Shown piece after piece: positions 8,440-16,350 of a stretch of 64,000 nt of DNA. The DNA lies in NCBI GenBank assembly GCA_965222335.1, contig OZ244944.1:1798001-1862000 (forward strand). Direction: 5' to 3'. Within the stretch, counting starts at the first letter, position 1. The number at the start of each line of letters is the position of its first letter. This DNA comes from G965222335 sp965222335 (lineage in GTDB: Bacteria > Pseudomonadota > Gammaproteobacteria > Pseudomonadales > Halieaceae). The notes beneath the pieces are model-generated. The model did not search any database. It was not told the origin of the DNA and saw nothing but the letters and a program-made list of their open reading frames with translations. Made by a program: the position numbers and the translations under genes.

Positions 8440-10158
8440 TCAGTCACCGCGCACCCTGAACACGTGAATGTCCCCCACGAACATCTGGAAGGTGCCGTAC
8501 CAGCGCTTGTGCGCCACCAGTTCCGGCATGAAATTGCGCACGGGGTAATGCCGCACACGCTCCAGGTAAGGCAGTTCACCTGCCAGGGCTCGCCGGTAAA
8601 AGCGCGCGTACTCCGGCCGCGTTTTCACCAGGCGCGAGAGGTCGCCCACCAGGGGACCGTTGAGCTCACTGGGAAAGGCGGTGTCGTACCAGTTTTCGCT
8701 CAGCACCAGGTACTGGGCCTGCAACAGGGGCGGCGTCTCGCCGCTGGCGTACTCGGGAGTGAAAATCCGGTGAGCGCCGGCGAACTGCCGCGGCGGGCTC
8801 ACATAGTAGCTGGCAAACACGCGGGACGGGCGTGCCTCGTCGTACCACGCGCGCAGGGCCACCCGCGGGTCCCGGTGATAGTCCAGGACCAGGTCCACCG
8901 CCAGCAGGGCTGGCCAGCACAGGAAGGGCAGCAACAGTCTCCTCGGCCAGGGCGCGGGCAGGCGCCAGAAACCCAGCGCTGCGAGCAGGGCCGCCCCCGG
9001 CAGCAGCGGCAGGTAGTGGCGGTAATAGGTGACCGGGGCGGGCACCAGCATAAACAGGGCAAAGGCGAGCACCGGCAACAGGCACAACCAGCCGCGAATC
9101 GGGACGGGCTCTCGCCACAGGACCCGGGCGCCGGCAAGCAGACACAGGAAAGCCGGCAATCCGAGCCCCACCATCAACACCAGCGGCAAATTCAGCGCAT
9201 TGCGCACCCACTTGTGCCAGCCAATGGCACCATAGCCGGTGCCGAAGCGACCGGTCATGCCGCCCTGAGTATAGGTTGCGATCAGTTCGACCTGCAGCAA
9301 ACCCCACAGCAGCAGCGGCAGTGCCAGCCACAGCGGGCGCATGCCCGGGTGCAGGCGCCGCCATGGCACCAGCGCGTAAAACAGGGCGAGCAGCGGATAC
9401 CAGCGCGACGGAAAATCCGTGTTGCTGAGGCAGCCAAACACCAGCGTGGCGCCCATCACTGCCGCCCCCAGGCGCAGCGGCGTCCAGCCGGTATAAATCA
9501 CCTGCCACAACCGCTGTGGCACCAGCGCCGCATAGGCAAATAGCGCAAACACCCAGTATTTGGCCCACAGCGCCGGCACCAGCAACACCGGACTGGTCCA
9601 GAGAGCATACCGGCGCCCGCTGACCACAGCGAACACCATGATGGCGAGAAAGAGGTGGATAAAAAATACCGAGGGCGCATCCACGGTGCCGCTGTGGGAC
9701 AGGCCAATATGCAAGCCGGAGATTGCCAGCAGGGCCGCGGCGGTCAGTCCCACCGCCGGATACGCGGGCAACAGCAGCAAACCGATGACCCCCAGGGCCA
9801 CGGGGGTCAGGGCACCGGTGACCGCCGAGTACAGGCGCGCGACCCGGATGTGCGCGGCGCCGTGACAGTACGCGCGCACAGCTGCCGCGTCCCCGTAAAT
9901 ATCCGCCGGCGGTGGCGAGCCGGCGATCGAGGCCAGGGCGATGGTCTGGTAGCCGATAAAGGGGCTGTAGGAGAAGCCACCCAGGGCGGCGCGACAGGAG
10001 CCGGCTTCATCGAAATTGACCAGGGTAAAACTGCCCGGCGCGTCCCAGTGCCAGCCCAGGGTCGTGGCGCTGTAGAGTCGCGGCAGCAGCGCGCCCACGA
10101 ACACCAGCAGCAGGAGGCAGGCACAGCGGGTTCGCAGGTCGTTGCGCTTGTCAGTCAC
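8440..10158 (-). CDS. GT-C family membrane glycosyltransferase (ArnT/PMT-like)
   Basis: About 572 residues with roughly a dozen membrane helices. The first periplasmic loop carries FDEAGS, the Asp-Glu motif of GT39/GT83-type (PMT, ArnT) enzymes that use polyprenyl-phosphate sugars. I chose the GTG at 10158 (VTDKRNDL, directly before the first helix). An upstream open extension to 10308 encodes a Cys/Arg/Pro-rich stretch with no family resemblance and runs into a promoter-like TATACT on the other strand. It is the first gene of the minus-strand run ending with the amidohydrolase. The acceptor (lipid A, glycan or protein) is unknown. Confidence 0.75.
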   Translation of the reverse strand: MTDKRNDLRTRCACLLLLVFVGALLPRLYSATTLGWHWDAPGSFTLVNFDEAGSCRAALGGFSYSPFIGYQTIALASIAGSPPPADIYGDAAAVRAYCHGAAHIRVARLYSAVTGALTPVALGVIGLLLLPAYPAVGLTAAALLAISGLHIGLSHSGTVDAPSVFFIHLFLAIMVFAVVSGRRYALWTSPVLLVPALWAKYWVFALFAYAALVPQRLWQVIYTGWTPLRLGAAVMGATLVFGCLSNTDFPSRWYPLLALFYALVPWRRLHPGMRPLWLALPLLLWGLLQVELIATYTQGGMTGRFGTGYGAIGWHKWVRNALNLPLVLMVGLGLPAFLCLLAGARVLWREPVPIRGWLCLLPVLAFALFMLVPAPVTYYRHYLPLLPGAALLAALGFWRLPAPWPRRLLLPFLCWPALLAVDLVLDYHRDPRVALRAWYDEARPSRVFASYYVSPPRQFAGAHRIFTPEYASGETPPLLQAQYLVLSENWYDTAFPSELNGPLVGDLSRLVKTRPEYARFYRRALAGELPYLERVRHYPVRNFMPELVAHKRWYGTFQMFVGDIHVFRVRGD

Positions 10159-10398
10159 GGTCAACTCATCGCGGCAAAGGCACAGTATGCCGCGCCCGAC
10201 CCGGCATGAACATGGCGCTGGCCGGCCGCCGGGGTTGGCATCTGGCCCCGCAGGTGCTGCTATACTTGACCTCGCAACGCGCCAGGAAGCCCTTCGGCGC
10301 ACCGCCAAGGGTCATCCTGCTCGACACCGGGATACAACCAGTTTGCCGCAAATCCCGCCACCGTCAGCGCGCTGCTGCGGTCAAATGGGAGAGTCAGC

Positions 10399-10953
10399 AT
10401 GAAACGACACTATTATGTCAGCGGTGATCTCGATGATCTGGAACGGGTGGAAGCAGACCTGAAGAGCGCGGGTATCACCCAACCGCAGATCCACGTGCTC
10501 AGCGAGGACGACGCCGGCGTCGCGCTGCACAACCTCAACGAGGTCGAGGCCGTTCTCAAGAAGGACGTGGTGCACGGTACCGAACTGGGCGCCGTGGTGG
10601 GCATTATCGGCGCCGCGCTGGTCCTGGCCCTGGCCTGGTTCTCTGGCCTTGCCGAGTCCTACACCTGGATACCGCCAATCTTTCTCGCGGTGGTCGTGCT
10701 GGGCTTCTGTACCTGGGAAGGTGGCCTGATCGGTATCGGCGAGCCGCACAATGACTTTCGCCGCTTCCAGGAACAACTCAAGGCCGGCAAACACATTCTC
10801 TTTGTCGACGCCACGCCGGACCAGGAAAGTGCCCTGCAGTCCGTGACCCGGGCGCACCCGGGGCTGCAACCGGCGGGCAAGGGCGCCTCCCGGCCGCAGT
10901 GGTTCGTCTCCGCCCAGCAAAAATGGTCCGACTTCATGCGCACAGCTCCCTGA
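10399..10953 (+). CDS. Conserved two-helix inner-membrane protein
   Basis: A 184-residue protein. The N-terminal soluble domain (MKRHYYVSGDLDDLE... QIHVLSEDDA) looks like a small alpha/beta sensor-type domain. Two transmembrane helices follow near residues 72-92 and 95-112 with a Gly-rich end (WEGGLIGIGEPH), then a short soluble C-terminal domain with HILFVDA. The same architecture occurs in uncharacterised Pseudomonas-type proteins; I cannot assign a function. GGGAGAGTCAGC lies before the ATG. Monocistronic. Confidence 0.7.
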   Translation: MKRHYYVSGDLDDLERVEADLKSAGITQPQIHVLSEDDAGVALHNLNEVEAVLKKDVVHGTELGAVVGIIGAALVLALAWFSGLAESYTWIPPIFLAVVVLGFCTWEGGLIGIGEPHNDFRRFQEQLKAGKHILFVDATPDQESALQSVTRAHPGLQPAGKGASRPQWFVSAQQKWSDFMRTAP

Positions 10954-11072
10954 GATTCCCGCGGGATTCCGCGCGCCGTGCCAACTCCTTGAACCGGGCC
11001 ACTACGCGCCCGCCCGGGAGCGGTCTAGACTGTTCCTGTATCTTATTGTGACCACGCCAACGGGAGATCTCC

Positions 11073-11534
11073 ATGGTAGAAAATGAACACCCCGCCCGCC
11101 GCGCCGCCCTCTTGTCGCGACAGTACGTCCACGAGAAAAATCGCGAGGGCTGGCTGGGCCTGTTTGCCGAGGACGCGATCATCGAGGACCCGATTGGGGT
11201 TTCGCATATCGACCCGGAAGGCAAGGGCCACCGCGGTGTCGCGGCCCGGGAGGCATTCTGGGAAAACTTTATCGCGCCGGCGGACATCAGGATCGAAATT
11301 ATTGAGTCCTACGCCGCGGGCAATGAGGTTGCCAATCACGTCAATCTCACCATTACCATTGACGCCGGCGAGGGGAAGTCCCTGCAGCAGAAAGTGCATG
11401 GGATTTTCACCTACAAGGTCGATGAGCAGGACAAACTGCTGTCCCTGCGCGGTTACTGGGAAGTGGATGATCCGCGCAACGCGATGATGGAATTCGACGC
11501 CCAGGGTAACGCCCGGGTGATGGGCGAGGAATGA
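11073..11534 (+). CDS. SnoaL/NTF2-like (ketosteroid-isomerase fold) protein
   Basis: A 153-residue single-domain protein. It has a long N-terminal helix (RQYVHEKNREGWLGLF), then EDAIIEDPIG at the position where NTF2-like enzymes place their pocket residues. Beta strands follow (NLTITIDAG, HGIFTYKVD, LRGYWEVDD). The fold serves as isomerase, hydrolase or ligand-binding protein, so the reaction is not predictable. CGGGAGA at a good distance supports the start. A 9-bp hairpin 32 bases after the stop may end the transcript. Confidence 0.75.
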   Translation: MVENEHPARRAALLSRQYVHEKNREGWLGLFAEDAIIEDPIGVSHIDPEGKGHRGVAAREAFWENFIAPADIRIEIIESYAAGNEVANHVNLTITIDAGEGKSLQQKVHGIFTYKVDEQDKLLSLRGYWEVDDPRNAMMEFDAQGNARVMGEE

Positions 11535-11565
11535 GCCCGAGGGAGAGTTATTCCTTTTAGATATG

Positions 11566-11589
11566 GCATGAAATAATAAAATTTCATGC
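11566..11589. terminator. 9-bp hairpin downstream of the SnoaL-like gene
   Basis: GCATGAAAT (11566-11574) pairs perfectly with ATTTCATGC (11581-11589) around the loop AATAAA. It is followed by AGTTATTTCTT. It is AT-rich for a terminator but lies between the gene end and the promoter of the downstream RNA, where a terminator is expected. Confidence 0.45.
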
Positions 11590-11598
11590 AGTTATTTC

Positions 11599-11626
11599 TT
11601 GTCATGTTCGCCTGGCCTCCTATACT
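11599..11626 (+). promoter_or_regulatory. Sigma-70 promoter for the candidate small RNA
   Basis: TTGTCA (11599-11604), a 16-base spacer and TATACT (11621-11626) form a strong promoter. The predicted start, about six bases after the -10, falls at 11633, exactly the first base of the first RNA stem. Confidence 0.7.
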
Positions 11627-11632
11627 GAAATT

Positions 11633-11843
11633 GCAGGGGCAGATCGTAAGGCATGCATGGGGTGACCCTCGATCGCTGTAAGGCCCCTGCCACCTTGGGG
11701 GGAAGCACTGGTGTAGTCGCAATCGGGCGCACCAGCGGCCAGGGGACATGGCTCGGCAGCGGAAGGACTGTCCGCCGCCAAAGTTTGAACAGGCATTACC
11801 CCCAACACGACGCCGACCATCAAAAAATGGCCGGCGTTTTTTT
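11633..11843 (+). ncRNA. Candidate structured small RNA, about 211 nt, family not recognised
   Basis: Between a strong promoter and a Rho-independent terminator lies a non-coding stretch with several mutually compatible helices. (1) GCAGGGGC (11633-11640) pairs with GCCCCTGC (11683-11690), enclosing GATCG/CGATC (11642-11646 with 11670-11674). Inside that is a GGG-GTGA-CCC hairpin with a GNRA tetraloop. (2) TTGGGGG (11695-11701) pairs with CCCCCAA (11799-11805) as a long closing stem. It encloses CTGGTG/CACCAG (11708-11713 with 11730-11735) and GGC-GCGGA/TCCGC-GCC (11755-11779). (3) The terminator hairpin. The layout does not match tmRNA, RNase P, SRP or 6S RNA as I know them. Three GGA motifs occur but too few for a convincing CsrB-type RNA. 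Confidence 0.6.
11811..11843 (+). terminator. Rho-independent terminator of the candidate small RNA
   Basis: CGCCGACCAT pairs with ATGGCCGGCG (one A-C mismatch), loop CAAAAA, followed by seven T (11837-11843). It is a textbook terminator on the plus strand with no coding gene directly upstream, which points to a non-coding transcript. Confidence 0.85.
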
Positions 11844-11845
11844 AT

Positions 11846-11938
11846 GCCCATGGATGGGCGGTACATCCCGAGAGGCATGGATGCCGGCAGGGATGTATGT
11901 CCATGGATGGACGGTAGCTCGCGGAAGGCATGGATGCC
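11846..11938. repeat. Cluster of four small palindromes centred on CATGGATG
   Basis: Four hairpin-forming units: 11846-11859 (GCCCAT-GG-ATGGGC), 11874-11885 (GGCAT-GG-ATGCC), 11899-11912 (GTCCAT-GG-ATGGAC) and 11927-11938 (GGCAT-GG-ATGCC). The type alternates outer arm A, B, A, B with a spacing of about 25-28, so a two-palindrome unit is duplicated (period 53). It resembles REP-type intergenic elements in marine gammaproteobacteria. Confidence 0.65.
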
Positions 11939-12077
11939 GTGAGCGAGCCGGTACGATTAACTCCAGCCAGCGAATAAAACCAACACACCGGATGCCGTGA
12001 GCGATCCGGTACGATTGACGCCAGTCAGCGAGCAAAACAACACACCGAATGCCGGTAGCGATCCGGCACAATAAACT
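11932..12077. repeat. Tandem repeat, period 57-58, about 2.5 copies
   Basis: Units begin at 11932, 11990 and 12047 with GGATGCCGTGAGCG, GGATGCCGTGAGCG and GAATGCCGGTAGCG. Each continues as (A/G)(G/T)CCGGYACRAT..., and the first two end in AACACACC. The first unit starts inside the last CATGGATG palindrome, so the two repeat systems are joined. Confidence 0.7.
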
Positions 12078-12306
12078 CCCCCCCCCTCTGGTACTCCGTA
12101 GCCCGGTCGCGAGTTGGGGATACGCCTCCCCGGCTCACTCCCTGCAACAGCAGACTGGTAATTGGGGACGGATACCAATTCCTCCCAATGACCCACCCCA
12201 CCCCCCCCCCCGACTGCCCCTACCCCCACCTTATGCGCTATCCTCTCCCCCCGGGGCCGCTGCGACGCCTCCGTTGTCTGTTACAGCAAAGCCCGGCGGA
12301 GGCGAA

Positions 12307-13926
12307 ATGGCGACACTCAGAACACTGCTCGACGATATCCAGGCCTCACCCGAGGGCGAGCAGGTCGCTGCGATTTTCGATTTCGATGGCACCGTGATTG
12401 CGGGCTACTCGGCCACCGTATTCATTCGCGAACAAATCCGGCGCGGCGACCTGTCGCCTCGCCAGCTGGTGGAGCTGGCCGCGGCAATGACCAGTTTCGG
12501 CCTGGGCAATCTCGGGTTTTCCGCGATGATGACCGTCAACGCCCAGTTCATGCGCGGCATCGACGAAGCCACCTACGAGGAAATCGGCGAGAACCTGTAC
12601 CGCAAGCAGATCGCACGCCTGATCTATCCCGAGAGTCGCGCCCTGATCCAGGCCCACCTGGATCGCGGCCACACCGTGGCCATTATTTCCTCCGCCACCC
12701 GCTACCAGGTTGACGCCGCCGCCAGGGACCTGGGTATTCCCCATATCCTGTGCACCCGGCTGGAGGTAGAGGAGGGCAAGTTTACCGGCTCGGTGCTGGC
12801 CCCCACCTGTTTCGGCCAGGGCAAGGTCGACGCCGCCGAGTCGCTGGCGGCCAGCACCGGCGCCGATCTCGACCAGAGCTTTTTCTATAGCGACAGCACC
12901 GATGACCTGCTGCTGCTGGAGCGCGTGGGACACCCGCGGGCACTCAACCCCAGCGCGCGCCTCGCGGGGACCGCCCGGGACCGGCAGTGGCCCACGGCAC
13001 GGTTCGGCAGCCGCGGGCGGGCGACGGTATCCCAGTGGGTACGCTCGGTGGCCGCCACGGTGAGCCTGGTGCCAAGTTTCGCCGCCGGCCTGCCGATTTA
13101 CGCCCTGACCGGCTCCCGCCGCGATTCACTCAATTTCTCCTTCTCCCTGTTCGCCGACACCGCCAGCGCACTGATCGGCCTGCACCTCAACGTCAAGGGA
13201 GAGGAAAACCTGTGGAAGCAGCGGCCGGCGGTGTTCGTATTCAATCACCAGAGCAAGGCCGACGTGGTGATCATGGCCAGCCTCCTGCGGCGTGATATCG
13301 CCGGCGTGGGCAAGCAGGAAATCAGGAAACTGCCAGTCATCGGCAAGGTCCTGGAGATGGGCGGCGTGGTGATGATCGACCGCGCCAATGCCCAGAGTGC
13401 GATCGACGCCATGGCGCCGCTGGTGGATGCGATGCGCAAGGATGGCAAGTCAGTGGTCCTGGCGCCGGAGGGCACCCGCAGCATTTCGCCACGCCTTGAG
13501 CCCTTCAAGAAAGGCGCCTTTCACCTCGCCATGCAGGCGGGGGTGCCCATGGTTCCCGTGGTGATACGCAACGCCGGCGACGTCGCGCCCAAGGGCGAGT
13601 TTGTATTCCGCCCGGCCACGGTCGAAGTCGAGGTGCTGCCGCCGGTGGACACCAGCGAGTGGCGCGCGCAAACCATGAACGAGCATGTGCGCGAGGTTCG
13701 CAATATGTTCCTGGCGGCCCTGGGCCAGCCGCTGGAGGGCGCACCGAAGAACGGCAGCCGCGCCGCCGCCAGCAAACGCAAGCGACCGGCGGCGAAGAAA
13801 GCCACTGGCAAGGCAGCGCGCAATCCGGCCGCCGGCAAGAAAAAGTCGGCACCGGCAGGGCGCAAAAAAGCTGCCAGAGCCGTGCCCAAGGCACGTCCTA
13901 AATCCCGCGGGAAGCGCACATCGTGA
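12307..13926 (+). CDS. HAD phosphatase / 1-acylglycerol-3-phosphate acyltransferase fusion with basic tail
   Basis: A 539-residue fusion. Residues about 20-230 are a HAD-IB domain: the FDFDGTV nucleophile motif, the SSATRY motif II region, and YSDSTDDL, the acidic motif. Residues about 270-480 are a PlsC-type acyltransferase with NHQSKAD (HX4D), then the GVVMIDR and APEGTRS motifs. The order equals that of the actinobacterial SerB-PlsC fusion proteins. The last 55 residues are a Lys/Ala/Pro-rich tail (AAKKATGK, RKKAARAV) like the C-terminus of histone H1. The ATG at 12307 has GGAGG upstream; a longer frame to 12049 would translate the repeats. The stop overlaps the next start (GTGA). It likely makes phosphatidate; the HAD substrate is unknown. 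Confidence 0.85.
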   Translation: MATLRTLLDDIQASPEGEQVAAIFDFDGTVIAGYSATVFIREQIRRGDLSPRQLVELAAAMTSFGLGNLGFSAMMTVNAQFMRGIDEATYEEIGENLYRKQIARLIYPESRALIQAHLDRGHTVAIISSATRYQVDAAARDLGIPHILCTRLEVEEGKFTGSVLAPTCFGQGKVDAAESLAASTGADLDQSFFYSDSTDDLLLLERVGHPRALNPSARLAGTARDRQWPTARFGSRGRATVSQWVRSVAATVSLVPSFAAGLPIYALTGSRRDSLNFSFSLFADTASALIGLHLNVKGEENLWKQRPAVFVFNHQSKADVVIMASLLRRDIAGVGKQEIRKLPVIGKVLEMGGVVMIDRANAQSAIDAMAPLVDAMRKDGKSVVLAPEGTRSISPRLEPFKKGAFHLAMQAGVPMVPVVIRNAGDVAPKGEFVFRPATVEVEVLPPVDTSEWRAQTMNEHVREVRNMFLAALGQPLEGAPKNGSRAAASKRKRPAAKKATGKAARNPAAGKKKSAPAGRKKAARAVPKARPKSRGKRTS

Positions 13927-16325
13927 ATACTGGCATCCCCGGAACAGCGAGCGCCTGGCCCGCAGCCACTGGCGCCCCCGTGGTGTTCATCCTCGACGCC
14001 CGATCCCGGGTGGAACTGGACTTGCTACGGCAGTGGATCAGCCGCGACGCCGATCCTGCAGTGGAGAGCACCCAGATCGTGCTGCGCCTCGCCGATGACC
14101 GCAAGGGCATCAAAACCCGCGAGCTCGAGCCACAGCTCGACCTGCCCGAGGACACCGTGATTGCTCCCCTGCGCGTGAGCTGGACCCCGACAACCCAGGC
14201 CCTGCGCTCCGGACCGCGCCTGCGCGACCTGCTACTTGGCGACCCGCGCCAGCCCGGCCCGCGCCGCGCGCGCCGCATCCTCGCTGAGGAGCCCGAGCGC
14301 ATGCACCTGATCGCCGGTGCACCTGACACCCTCGGCAACCTGCGCCAGCGCTACGAGCGCAAGTATGCACGGGACAGTCGCAGCAACCGGTCTTCCTTCG
14401 CGATCTTCGTCGCCCGGCAGGCGGCGATCGTGCTGGACATTGCCGACCGGCGCCTGCAGGGCAGCCGCTACAAGGTGCCCCGCTACGTGGCCGAGAGCCT
14501 GCGCGCCAATCGCTCCTTCAACGAGTCTGTGGAGGCGCTCGCCCGGGAGCAGGGCCGGGACAAGTCGGAGCTGATGCGCGAGGCCTCCGACTACATGAAG
14601 GAGATGATCTCCACCCCCAGCACCTTCTGGCTGGATGTCTGGGGGCGTTTCACCGCCTTCTGCCTGGGCCTGGGCTACGAGGATCGCATCGTCTACGACG
14701 TCAAGGCGGTCGAACAGATGCGCCAGATCGTGCGCAATCACCCCTCGATGCTGCTGTGGACCCACAAGACCTACCTCGATGGCATGGTGGTGCCGAAGGT
14801 ACTGTACGACAACGATTTTCCCATGCCGCACATGTTCGGCGGCGCCAACATCAATTTCGCCGGGCTCGGCTTCCTGGTGCACCGCGCCGGCGGCATCTTT
14901 ATCAAGCGCAGCTTCCGCGACAACGAACTGTACAAGCTCACCCTGCGTCACTACATCGGCTACCTGATGGACAAGCGTTTCCCCATGAACTGGTCCTTCG
15001 AGGGCACCCGTTCGCGCCTGGGCAAGCTGATGCCGCCGCGCTACGGGCTGCTGAAGTATGTCCTCGAAGCCTGTCATGCGGGCGACGCGCGCAATATCCA
15101 TATCATCCCCGTCACCATCAGTTACGACCTGATCCGGGACGTGGAGGAGTACGCCACCGAGCAAACCGGTCGCGGCAAGGGCGCCGAGTCGCTGCGCTGG
15201 TTTATCGGTTACGTGCGCAGCCTCGCGCGGCCCATGGGCAAGATCTACATGGATATTGGCAAGCCGGTGGTCCTGGAATCGGCGCCCGCCCCGGACGACA
15301 GTCTCGCCCTGTCCAAAATCGCCTTTGAAGTGGCGGTCGAGGCCAACCGGGTGACGCCGATTACCTTCCCGGCGCTGGTCGCCATGAGCCTGCTGGGGGC
15401 AGCGCCGCGGGCACTGACCGAGACTGAGGTCGCCGAGGATCTCGATCGCCTGCTGGCCTGGGCCGAGGATCGGGACCTGCGGGTTTCCGCGGACTTCGAC
15501 CGCAGCTATGCCGAGCAAATGGACGGCCTGCTGGGGATCATGATCGACGAGGGCATCGTGACACGCTTCGACGAGGGCCCGGAAACCGTCTACGGCGTGG
15601 CCCCGGAACAACAGCCGGTCGCCAGTTACTATCGCAATACGATCATCCACTTTTTCATCAACAAGGCCATTATCGAGCTGGCCCTGGTCAAGGCCAGCGA
15701 GGATGCCGGTAACCAGCCGCTGCAGCAGTTCTGGGCCGAGGTCGACAACCTCCGCGACCTGTTCAAGTTCGAATTCTTCTACGCCCCCTCCCGCGAATTC
15801 CATCAGGAAATCAGGGACGAGCTCGCGCGCTACGACGAGACCTGGGAGCAGCGGGTGGAGGCCGGCCGCGATGGCATCACCTACCTGTTGACCCGGTTGC
15901 GCCCCCTCGTGGCCCACAGTGCCCTGCTGACCTACGTCGAAGCCTATTCCGTGGTCGCCGACCTGATGGCGCGACTCAAACCCTGGGAGTCGCTCTCGGA
16001 GCAGGACTGCATCAGCCAGGCCCTGAAATTGGGCAAGCAGGCCTACCTGCAGCGCCGCATCAGCAGTGAATCCTCCATTGGCAAGCTATTGTTCAAAAAC
16101 GGCTACCAGCTACTGCAGGCACGCCAGCTCTGCGAGGGTGGCAGGGACTCGCTGGCGGAAGACCGCGCCGCGCTGTCCCGGGAACTGCGCAACCTGCAGC
16201 GGCGGCTGGAAGTCGTTCGCGCCATTGCCCTGGCGAACCGGGCCATGGTGGAGGCGGAACCCGACGCGCCGCTGGCACCCGCCCACGAGGTAGCGGCGGC
16301 GCAGCCGGGAACCGGGCTGAAATGA
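13923..16325 (+). CDS. plsB: Glycerol-3-phosphate acyltransferase, PlsB-like
   Basis: An 800-residue protein, close to the length of PlsB (about 800). The acyltransferase core in the middle carries THKTYLDG (the HX4D catalytic motif, about residue 278), then GGIFIKRSF, NWSFEGTRSR and IHIIPVTISYD. These are the four PlsB/GPAT blocks in the right order. The long N- and C-terminal helical regions also fit. It transfers the first acyl chain to sn-glycerol-3-phosphate at the inner membrane. The GTG start overlaps the HAD-PlsC stop by four bases, so the two acylation steps are translationally coupled. gpsA, which makes the substrate, follows 25 bases downstream. Confidence 0.85.
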   Translation: MNTGIPGTASAWPAATGAPVVFILDARSRVELDLLRQWISRDADPAVESTQIVLRLADDRKGIKTRELEPQLDLPEDTVIAPLRVSWTPTTQALRSGPRLRDLLLGDPRQPGPRRARRILAEEPERMHLIAGAPDTLGNLRQRYERKYARDSRSNRSSFAIFVARQAAIVLDIADRRLQGSRYKVPRYVAESLRANRSFNESVEALAREQGRDKSELMREASDYMKEMISTPSTFWLDVWGRFTAFCLGLGYEDRIVYDVKAVEQMRQIVRNHPSMLLWTHKTYLDGMVVPKVLYDNDFPMPHMFGGANINFAGLGFLVHRAGGIFIKRSFRDNELYKLTLRHYIGYLMDKRFPMNWSFEGTRSRLGKLMPPRYGLLKYVLEACHAGDARNIHIIPVTISYDLIRDVEEYATEQTGRGKGAESLRWFIGYVRSLARPMGKIYMDIGKPVVLESAPAPDDSLALSKIAFEVAVEANRVTPITFPALVAMSLLGAAPRALTETEVAEDLDRLLAWAEDRDLRVSADFDRSYAEQMDGLLGIMIDEGIVTRFDEGPETVYGVAPEQQPVASYYRNTIIHFFINKAIIELALVKASEDAGNQPLQQFWAEVDNLRDLFKFEFFYAPSREFHQEIRDELARYDETWEQRVEAGRDGITYLLTRLRPLVAHSALLTYVEAYSVVADLMARLKPWESLSEQDCISQALKLGKQAYLQRRISSESSIGKLLFKNGYQLLQARQLCEGGRDSLAEDRAALSRELRNLQRRLEVVRAIALANRAMVEAEPDAPLAPAHEVAAAQPGTGLK

Positions 16326-16350
16326 TAATAACAAGCGGGAGTTGTGCACT

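Larger units (their letters stand above)
11535..12306. other. Long spacer: structured-RNA locus, palindromes and tandem repeats, no gene
   Basis: The 772 bases between the SnoaL-like gene and the HAD-PlsC fusion hold no credible gene. In order: a 9-bp hairpin (11566-11589), a sigma-70 promoter and a 211-nt structured RNA with terminator (11599-11843). Next come four small palindromes (11846-11938) and a 58-bp tandem repeat (11932-12077). Last is a C/T-rich run at 12180-12260 leading to the GGAGG of the next gene. Confidence 0.7.

Noticed and set aside
10159..10308. N-terminal extension of the GT-C transferase
   Set aside because: The extra 50 residues are Cys/Arg/Pro-rich, unlike the family, and there is no ribosome site at the far start; the GTG at 10158 directly precedes the first membrane helix.
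11633..11843. 6S RNA, RNase P, SRP RNA, tmRNA or CsrB-type identity for the candidate RNA
   Set aside because: 5' and 3' ends do not pair as in 6S, there is no RNase P or SRP core motif and no tRNA-like domain; only three GGA motifs occur and just one is clearly in a hairpin loop.
11932..12077. CRISPR array
   Set aside because: Repeat units are contiguous without unique spacers and are imperfect; no cas genes in the window.
12049..12306. N-terminal extension of the HAD-PlsC protein into the repeat region
   Set aside because: It would translate a tandem repeat and a C-rich run; GGAGG just before the ATG at 12307 and the HAD motif position fix the start.
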